Shown here piece after piece: positions 53,971 through 59,729 of a DNA stretch of 59,729 nt. Numbering within the stretch: position 1 is the first letter of the stretch; each line of letters begins with the position of its first letter. The DNA lies in the NCBI GenBank assembly GCA_040880405.1, contig JBBDIM010000207.1, positions 1 through 59,729 of the forward strand. The letters run 5' to 3'. The notes under the pieces are model-generated. The model worked only from the letters and a program-made list of their open reading frames with translations, ran no database searches and was not told the DNA's origin. The translations under genes and the position numbers were made by a program. The stretch comes from JBBDIM01 sp040880405 (lineage in GTDB: Bacteria; Planctomycetota; Planctomycetia; Pirellulales; Pirellulaceae).

Positions 53971-56900
53971 TTACGGTATCCAGACGAATTCGCGAAGGTT
54001 TACCACGCTCCAGACGAAGTCCTCGTACCGCGCGCGCCATTCGGCTTGCAGGCGGGGATCGGCGGGTGGGCCTTGGCGGACTCGCGCCTCGTGCTGTTGC
54101 TGGATGCTGTTCGCCTCGTGGCGAAGGTGGTTCGACCAGGTGACCTGGGGCAAGCGCTCCCATGGCGGTGGTATTTTTATCTCATCGGCCGGGACTAACC
54201 GCTGCTCGAAGCCCTCGGCGAGGGTCGCCAAGGCCAGCTCTTGTTCTTCCGCGGTCGGTGGTCGACTGAGGAAGCGGAGGAAGATGGAGTCGACCAACTC
54301 TGCTGGGCTTTCCGCGTCGACGGCCAGGTTGGCGAGTTCGCTTTCATGGGCCGCTCGCGTCAACCAGACGGTCAGGTTGCTGTTGGCGATGACGGCCGGT
54401 TGGCGGACGTTGGGGTCGGTTTCGCGATCGGTTTTGGGGACCTGTCGATCGGCCGACCAACCAAACGCGACCAGCACCTCTTCCAGCATCGCCGCCCTGG
54501 GCAAGGTGAGGCTCGGCCGGTCTCGTTCGTTGGAAAGGCTGACCAGCATCCAACTGCGATGGGGCTGGCCATAGTGGTTGCGGCTGCTCGCGGGTCGGCG
54601 ACCGTCGGGGTCGAGCGTGATCGGCTCGGTCTCCATCTTCCGCCCCGCGGCGACATGGTACGAGTCGACAATCTGCTCGGCCGTCAACCGGCGGCGATCC
54701 GGAGCATTGAACAGACGCTGCGGTGGTTCGGCCGCCATGTTTTGCCCAATCGCCTGCCGCTGGTAGATTTGCGAGGTCATGATCAGCCGCGTCAGGTGCT
54801 TCATGTTGTAGCCGCTGGCGACCAGCTCCTTGGCCAAGTGGTCCAACAGTTCGGGGTGGCTCGGCGGGTTCCCTTCCCAGTCTTGCGGCGGTTCGACGAT
54901 CCCGGAGCCGATCAGCCTCCGCCACACTCGGTTGGCCATCACCTGGGCGAATCGCGTGTTTTGCGGCGCGGTGATTAACGTGGCCAACCGTTCCCGCGTG
55001 TCTTTCTCGTTCTCCATCAGCGCGGCCAGCTCGTCCCCTTCGGCGGCTCCGGTCACCTCGGCAAAGGGCCAGATGGGCGTTACCTCCTCGCCCGGTTTGA
55101 GGGTGGCTTGAATGAGCGACTCCCGTTCCTGCTCTTCAAAGAAGGCAGGGGGCACCGTGCTCGACTGCGGGACACTCACCGGCTTCCGCGCGAACATCGC
55201 GGCCAAGGAGTACAGGTCGGCCTGCATGGTGGTGTGGTAGGGGGAATCGTGGCACCGCGCGCACTGCATCTCGATTCCCAGAAACGCGCTCGCCGCGATA
55301 TGCCCCTTGGCGGCAAACGGCGCATCGTTCTGCGCGGCCTGGGCGAAGCCGGCGCTGCCGCCGGCCGGGGCACTACCCCGCATCAGCAGCAACTCAGTAA
55401 TCATCCGGTCGAGCGGTTTGTCATCGCGGAGTGAATCATACAGGAACCAGCGAAACGGCCCGGTGGCGTTGAGCGTGGCGTTGATGAGCGTAGGGTTCTC
55501 GGCCAGCAGGTCTTGCCAGTAACCCATCCAGTGATCCGCCCAGCGGGGATCTTCCAGGAGCCTGTCGACCAACCGTGCGCGTTTATCGGCGGAGTTGTCC
55601 TCTAAGAACGACCGGGCCTCTTGCTCGGTTGGCACGACACCGACCGTATCGAGATACGCGCGGCGGAGGAACTTGGCGTCATCGACAATCGGGGCGAACT
55701 CGGTTTGGCCTTCGCTCAGGTGAATCTCCGGCCAGCGGGCACCTTTGGCGATCCACTCTTCCAAGATCTGGATTTTTTCTTCAGCGAGCGGTTTGCCGGT
55801 CGGTGGCATGCGGACGTCGGCGTCTTCGCTGCGGAGCCGCGCGATCATCTCGCTGGCGTGGGGGTCGCCCGGCTCAATGGCTGGCAGCCCAGAATAACCG
55901 CCGCCGATGGCCATCTCGCGGGAGTTGAGGGCGAGGCCCCCTTGGTCCTTGTCGCCATGGCAGCGGAAGCACTCGCTCCGCAGGATCGGCAACACCTGGG
56001 TGTGGAAATGTTGCGACTCGGCGGCGGGGGTCTCTGAAGACGCCGACTTGGCCTGTTCAATCCGCGCGGCGAGAAAGGCGTCGATTGCGTTTTTTTGGTT
56101 ACCTTCGGTCTCGGGAACTTCCGCGGGCGGGTGTGCTTCGACCCAATCCTTGGCCGCTTGGTGTCGCTTGCTCCAAAAGGCATCGCGACTGGCCGCGGCC
56201 GTGCGGCGGGTTTCGTCGTTGAGCTGGCCGATGGATGCGCGAACCTTGGCCAGTTCCGCGTTGACCGCGTCGTCGACCAACGGGAGTGGATCGGCGGATA
56301 AGCCCATCGGACGCAGTACCGCGTAAGACTTGCCATCCTCACCCCGCAGGGCCAAGGTCAGCTCGCCGGGGTCGGCGCGGAACCTCGCACCACCGGCGAT
56401 TGCTTCGATCACTACCCGGACTGGGCCCGGCTGTTTGATCTCGACCTCGCCGGTCACCTCCTGCTGGCGATGTTTCGCCGGACGATGCCCTGGGGCGGGT
56501 AGCTCGGCGACTGGGGTGATCGCCTCTTCGCCGTCGGGGGAACCGGTTTGCGGTTTGGTCTTGGCGATCAGCTTGCCAGCGACCCACACGCGGGCCATGC
56601 CTCGCGCGCGGAACAGCAAGGTTTGCTTCCCCTGGGGCAACTCGACATCGGCCGCCATGCGAACCGCGACCGGCGGCTTCCAGCTTTCGCGGATGCCCCA
56701 CGCGTCGTACCGTAAGGGGAGTTTGTCCAGGAGCAACGATTCCCCTTCCCAACTCGCCGCAGCCTGGGGCCATGTTTCCTCTTCCATCAACCAGCGATCG
56801 TGGGCCGGCATCCCTTCATGGAAGGTCACCACCACGCGGTTTTTCGGCAGGTCGCCGAGCTTCGGCATCGTCTCCGGCGCAAAGCCTTCCACGGTGATTT

Positions 56901-57696
56901 CACCGATGCGGCGGAACCGCTTTTGGAGGGTCTCGTCGTCGAGAATTTCACGATGGATCGCAATCGAATCCAGCCCGCCGCGGAAACTTGCACCGGCGGA
57001 ACCACCCATCGAGGATCCGATCCAAACCTCATCGTCATCCACCACCGGCGGCTCTGTGGTTGGTCCACCCATGTCCCAACGACCGGGAATCTGCTTGCCG
57101 TCGATCCAAGTTTGAATACTCTCCGGCTCGCCAAACTTGTACGTCGCCGCGATATGGTGCCAGCCACTGCGCGGCACAAATCCATCATTGGTGGTCCAGC
57201 GGTGCCAGTGGTTTTCCGATCCATCCTTCACTGGGGTGGCGAACAGAAAACTGACACACGCCTTTCCCTTTACGCCGCGAACCCGCAGCGCCCAGTTCTG
57301 ATTGTCCCTGGCAAAACCAGCGCGGCCGGTCCGCCCCTTGCCGATCACGTAAACATTTTCCCCTTCCCGCATTTCCCGGACGTTGACCCAGGCCTCCAGG
57401 GTGATCTCGTCCCCGTTCTCAAAATCAAAGGGGCTGTTCGGTCCGGGATCGGCAAACGTAAACCGAGCCCCACTGCCGTCGAGTGTCACAGCCGTGTTGT
57501 TTTCGGCAAAGTCCGGGTACACCGGCGGCCGTGGCCCCGGGACATCTCGGTGAACTCCACCAACCGAAGTGAGCGGCGTTTGTTCTTCTGCGCCGAACTG
57601 CCAATGGGCCACCGGAGATTCGGCGGCGAAGGTGCATGGCATCAGCGGACCGGAAAGTAAAGCAAAACAGGCAAGCGCGAGTCGAAAACAAGACAT
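53971..57696 (-). CDS. LamG-PSCyt1-DUF1549-DUF1553 protein
   Basis: 1241 residues, signal peptide about 1-24. Domains in order: LamG-like lectin (about 60-270), a beta-rich region, a coiled region near 490, and planctomycete cytochrome-C-type domain 1 (CFRCHG, CxxCH, about 613). Then DUF1549 with a second CxxCH (CARCHD, about 820) and DUF1553 (about 890-1190). Domain fusions of this kind are almost confined to planctomycetes. It likely works with the DUF1501 protein encoded downstream; the reaction is unknown, possibly exopolymer breakdown in the periplasm. Confidence 0.95.
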   Translation of the reverse strand: MSCFRLALACFALLSGPLMPCTFAAESPVAHWQFGAEEQTPLTSVGGVHRDVPGPRPPVYPDFAENNTAVTLDGSGARFTFADPGPNSPFDFENGDEITLEAWVNVREMREGENVYVIGKGRTGRAGFARDNQNWALRVRGVKGKACVSFLFATPVKDGSENHWHRWTTNDGFVPRSGWHHIAATYKFGEPESIQTWIDGKQIPGRWDMGGPTTEPPVVDDDEVWIGSSMGGSAGASFRGGLDSIAIHREILDDETLQKRFRRIGEITVEGFAPETMPKLGDLPKNRVVVTFHEGMPAHDRWLMEEETWPQAAASWEGESLLLDKLPLRYDAWGIRESWKPPVAVRMAADVELPQGKQTLLFRARGMARVWVAGKLIAKTKPQTGSPDGEEAITPVAELPAPGHRPAKHRQQEVTGEVEIKQPGPVRVVIEAIAGGARFRADPGELTLALRGEDGKSYAVLRPMGLSADPLPLVDDAVNAELAKVRASIGQLNDETRRTAAASRDAFWSKRHQAAKDWVEAHPPAEVPETEGNQKNAIDAFLAARIEQAKSASSETPAAESQHFHTQVLPILRSECFRCHGDKDQGGLALNSREMAIGGGYSGLPAIEPGDPHASEMIARLRSEDADVRMPPTGKPLAEEKIQILEEWIAKGARWPEIHLSEGQTEFAPIVDDAKFLRRAYLDTVGVVPTEQEARSFLEDNSADKRARLVDRLLEDPRWADHWMGYWQDLLAENPTLINATLNATGPFRWFLYDSLRDDKPLDRMITELLLMRGSAPAGGSAGFAQAAQNDAPFAAKGHIAASAFLGIEMQCARCHDSPYHTTMQADLYSLAAMFARKPVSVPQSSTVPPAFFEEQERESLIQATLKPGEEVTPIWPFAEVTGAAEGDELAALMENEKDTRERLATLITAPQNTRFAQVMANRVWRRLIGSGIVEPPQDWEGNPPSHPELLDHLAKELVASGYNMKHLTRLIMTSQIYQRQAIGQNMAAEPPQRLFNAPDRRRLTAEQIVDSYHVAAGRKMETEPITLDPDGRRPASSRNHYGQPHRSWMLVSLSNERDRPSLTLPRAAMLEEVLVAFGWSADRQVPKTDRETDPNVRQPAVIANSNLTVWLTRAAHESELANLAVDAESPAELVDSIFLRFLSRPPTAEEQELALATLAEGFEQRLVPADEIKIPPPWERLPQVTWSNHLRHEANSIQQQHEARVRQGPPADPRLQAEWRARYEDFVWSVVNLREFVWIP

Positions 57697-58147
57697 CGGC
57701 CGATCCCATGGTCAGGAGGCGAGTGGGGCGGAGCTACCAAGCTGGTCGGAAAATAAGAGTGAAGGGGCTGGAAACCACCTTCGGAGGGCTTTCCGCATCA
57801 TACACGGAGTTGGAAGAAGTTCAACCGATTCCATTCCCGAGAGGAACCAAGTTTAAAGGCTTGTCCCCTCTCAAATTGTGTTGGACAATTGCCGATAGAA
57901 TTCCCGCCCCGCCCATGCTGATGGCGGGCCAATCGCGGAACTCCGGTACCGATGGCCCGAGGCGGGAAATGCTCGCGGCGGGGTGGTGGCTTGAGGGGGA
58001 AGCTCGGTATGGCAAGGGAATGACGCGTAATTGCTACACGGAGGCAACGCTCGTGAGACTTGAGCCGAGGGCGTCGCGAAATGTGGCACCTGGGATGACG
58101 GTGGATTTGAACGACGGGCCGCCCGGCATCACACAGGACAAGTGCAA
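57697..58147. other. gene-free stretch
   Basis: About 450 bp with no repeat family member. An open frame covers 57709-58157 but shows no recognisable domain and ends within the next gene's start, so I do not call it. Confidence 0.5.
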
Positions 58148-58597
58148 ATGGGATTGAACAAGGTTGAGCGTCAATTTCTGCTGGGGTGCGGCGCTGTTTT
58201 AGCCCTCGTGCTTACTTTGGCGGCATTCCTCGTGAGCTATCCGTTCTATACATCCATTTCCGGCAGGGAGGATATCCTCTTCATTACCGTGCTATCCGAA
58301 GAAGGAATGCCGGTCGAAGGCGCTACCTTTCGCTCACCTAACCTAATTCAAGCCACAGTGACGGATGCGGACGGCAACGCGACATTGCGAATCTCACGGT
58401 CCATCTTCCAGCAGGACGCATTCATAAAATCTCAGTTGAAGGTTGAAAGTGTCGCTCTGTTGATTGAACATAAGAATTTCCAATCGAGATCATTGCTGCT
58501 TCCCGGAATGGACTGGACGCCCATGACCGCGGAACTTCATTGGACCTGCTTAAGCAGTGCCTCCAGTGAGATTGAAGTGAGGCTGGATGCTTTATAG
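58148..58597 (+). CDS. hypothetical membrane-anchored protein
   Basis: 149 residues from ATG 58148. One N-terminal membrane segment (about 9-35). The rest is beta-rich: FITVLSEEGMPVEGATFRSP, ATVTDADGNATLRISRSI suggest a carboxypeptidase-regulatory-like fold. No family confirmed. The gene lies alone. Confidence 0.65.
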   Translation: MGLNKVERQFLLGCGAVLALVLTLAAFLVSYPFYTSISGREDILFITVLSEEGMPVEGATFRSPNLIQATVTDADGNATLRISRSIFQQDAFIKSQLKVESVALLIEHKNFQSRSLLLPGMDWTPMTAELHWTCLSSASSEIEVRLDAL

Positions 58598-58624
58598 GTT
58601 GGTAGTTGGCTCGGTGCCGAAGAA

Positions 58625-58690
58625 GACGGCAGGGATAAACCCTGCCGCTCGGGGAAAGTTATAACGAGCGGCGGGGTTTATCCCCGCCGT
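58625..58690. repeat. REP pair (inverted) before the transposase gene
   Basis: GACGGCAGGGATAAACCCTG then CCGCTCG, a 13-bp spacer, then CGAGCGGCGGGGTTTATCCC followed by CGCCGTC. Two REP palindromes in opposite orientation (a BIME-like unit) that ends 15 bp before the transposase gene. Confidence 0.9.
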
Positions 58691-58704
58691 CCTGGGATCT
58701 CATC

Positions 58705-59262
58705 ATGATCAACGACGACACCGTGGCGATGTTTTTCACCTGGACAACCTATGGGACATGGCTCCCTGGCGACAAGCGTGGACACGTTTCCAACAAACTC
58801 CGGCCCACGGGCGGATTCGAGCAGAAGCAGAACCGTCCGGAGACTCCCTATGCAACCGGAGACGATTACACACAACAAAGGGCGCGGAATCTGCAAACAT
58901 GGCCGACCGTCTGGTTAAGCGAGCCAGAAGCCATGGTGGTGGCCAAATCGCTGGTGGAACTGAGCGAAAAGAGGGAGTGGATGATTTTGCGTGCCGCGGT
59001 GATGTCGAACCATGTGCATGTCGTCCTGACAGAATGTCCGATCGATGGACCCGCGGTGCGGCGGATTCTCAAAGGAGTCACCCAGTCCGATTTGAGCAAG
59101 TCGGTCGGTCAATCTCGCCGTTGGTGGACAACCGGGGGGAGCGACCGAATGCGTCGGGGAGAGCGCTCGATTCTTGAAACGATTCGGTATACGGCAGGTC
59201 AAGCGGGGATATTGGCAGAGGTGGTTGAGAATCGCGTGATTTTGAAGGACGGCGGGGAATGA
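58705..59262 (+). CDS. REP-associated tyrosine transposase (RAYT, Y1/HUH)
   Basis: 185 residues of the IS200/IS605-like Y1 transposase group. The start WTTYGTWLPGDKRG is typical of this RAYT subfamily. The HUH motif is His103 and His105 in MSNHVHVVL. The catalytic tyrosine is likely Tyr162 in RYTAGQAG. RAYTs cut and join single-stranded REP DNA. It is flanked on both sides by REP pairs of one sequence family, which is the expected arrangement. The frame is intact. Confidence 0.93.
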   Translation: MINDDTVAMFFTWTTYGTWLPGDKRGHVSNKLRPTGGFEQKQNRPETPYATGDDYTQQRARNLQTWPTVWLSEPEAMVVAKSLVELSEKREWMILRAAVMSNHVHVVLTECPIDGPAVRRILKGVTQSDLSKSVGQSRRWWTTGGSDRMRRGERSILETIRYTAGQAGILAEVVENRVILKDGGE

Positions 59263-59292
59263 AGGATGGGGACGGCGGGGAGTAGGAAAGGG

Positions 59293-59361
59293 GACGGGGG
59301 GGGGTATAAACCCCGCCGCTCGTTATGCCAACCCCGAGCGGCGGGGTTTATCCCCGCCGTT
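59293..59361. repeat. REP pair (inverted) after the transposase gene
   Basis: GACGGGGGGGGGTATAAACC then CCGCCGCTCG, a short spacer, then GAGCGGCGGGGTTTATCCCC and GCCGTTC. Same family as 58625-58690. Its end touches the stop codon of the next gene. Confidence 0.88.
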
Positions 59362-59729
59362 CACCCGCGTTGCCGGCTATCAAACAACAAACTCGCCACC
59401 AGCCCGGTCCAGCCGGTTTGGTGGCTGGCTCCGCAGCCTCGGCCGTTGTCTCCGTGGAAGTATTCGTAGTAGAGGATCAGGTCTTGCCAGTCCCGGTTTT
59501 CCGCGTAGCGGGGGTCGTTGCCGTGGCAGGCTCGGCGGCCAGTTTCGTCTGGGAGGAAGATCTTTACCAACCGGGCCGAGAGGTTGTCAGCGGCTTGGGT
59601 GAGGTTTACCCAGTTGCCGGAGCCGGTGGGGAGCTCCACCTTTAGGTCGTCGCCGTAGTATTGGCCGTAGCGGCGGAGCGATTGGATCAGCAGGAAGTTG
59701 ACCGGAAACCAAACCGGGCCGCGCCAGTT
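59361..59729 (-). CDS. MGH1-like glycoside hydrolase, 3' end only
   Basis: The last 122 residues of a gene whose start lies beyond the window. NWRGPVWFPVNFLLIQSLRR, GDDLKVELPTGSGNWV and QDLILYYEYFHGDNGRGCGA, then SHQTGWTGLVA, are the C-terminal blocks of the GH63/MGH1-like family (mannosylglycerate or glucosylglycerate hydrolase group). An (alpha/alpha)6-barrel is expected. Only the C-terminus can be judged. Confidence 0.85.
   Translation of the reverse strand, partial: NWRGPVWFPVNFLLIQSLRRYGQYYGDDLKVELPTGSGNWVNLTQAADNLSARLVKIFLPDETGRRACHGNDPRYAENRDWQDLILYYEYFHGDNGRGCGASHQTGWTGLVASLLFDSRQRG

Noticed and set aside
57709..58157. Possible gene between the DUF1553 protein and the small anchored protein
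   Set aside because: Translation has no recognisable domain, poor start context and overlaps the next start codon; not enough support.

Overview
The window looks like chromosomal DNA from a member of the Planctomycetota, probably Pirellulales-like. The main support is a DUF1501 protein next to a very large LamG/PSCyt1/DUF1549/DUF1553 protein. Further support comes from a DUF1559 prepilin-like protein with its small lipoprotein partner, a Tat-exported Gfo/Idh/MocA oxidoreductase, a PQQ-propeller protein and a BBP7-like outer-membrane barrel. I see no rRNA, tRNA, CRISPR array, phage or complete classical insertion sequence. Sequence 18766-18865 is a run of 100 N (assembly gap).

Layout. 1-6.3 kb: a MacB/LolD-type ABC exporter pair, a small lipoprotein, a truncated HicB-like protein, a SUKH-like protein, smpB, then lipB-lipA. 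7-18.7 kb: Gfo/Idh/MocA oxidoreductase, DUF1559 protein with lipoprotein, an HExxH lipoprotein, a PQQ-propeller protein, DUF1499 and LarA-like (DUF2088) proteins, and a BRCT-MerR-TPR fusion. 18.7-24.5 kb: a 120-bp repeat array around the gap, a PolB-type 3'-5' exonuclease, a GxxExxY protein inside inverted repeats, and a GntR-ABC-permease operon. 25.3-28.3 kb: a DGPF(YCII)/DUF1579/DoxX/VOC operon that lacks its usual ECF sigma factor and starts with an internally deleted gene. 29.7-34.5 kb: a small secreted Gly/Ser-rich protein, a periplasmic C39-like peptidase and two outer-membrane barrels. 35-43 kb: aldo/keto reductase, an AbiE-type toxin-antitoxin pair, PhoD-like phosphatase, an LTxxQ-like protein and two TPM proteins. 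43.7-48.5 kb: a C39-like peptidase, a RLAN/RimK ATP-grasp ligase, a GCS2 ligase and an N-formylglutamate amidohydrolase. 49.5-59.7 kb: Ada, a RelE/ParE-type TA module, small membrane proteins, DUF1501 and DUF1553 proteins, a REP-associated tyrosine transposase between two REP pairs, and the 3' end of an MGH1-like glycoside hydrolase.

Two gene sets may be interesting systems. (i) At 29.7-32.5 kb, a secreted low-complexity protein, a periplasmic cysteine peptidase and an outer-membrane channel match the logic of the Fap functional-amyloid export machine (FapD and FapF). (ii) At 43.7-48.5 kb, two amide-bond-forming ligases sit with two amide hydrolases, which resembles predicted amidoligase systems for peptide synthesis or tagging.

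The intergenic DNA is unusually rich in dispersed inverted repeats. I separate at least nine families: the CACAGAGG bracket, the GCAGAGACGC hairpin, the GGGGTCAGGACTC hairpin, the GGCGGGGTTTATCCCCGCC REP, the 120-bp unit, the CCGACGTC hairpin, the GCCCACG hairpin, the CTCTCGCAAAG hairpin and the CCACGGATT hairpin. Several are assembled into 0.5-0.7 kb composites found four times in both orientations. One family encloses a GxxExxY gene twice, once intact and once decayed. Another is associated with the transposase gene.
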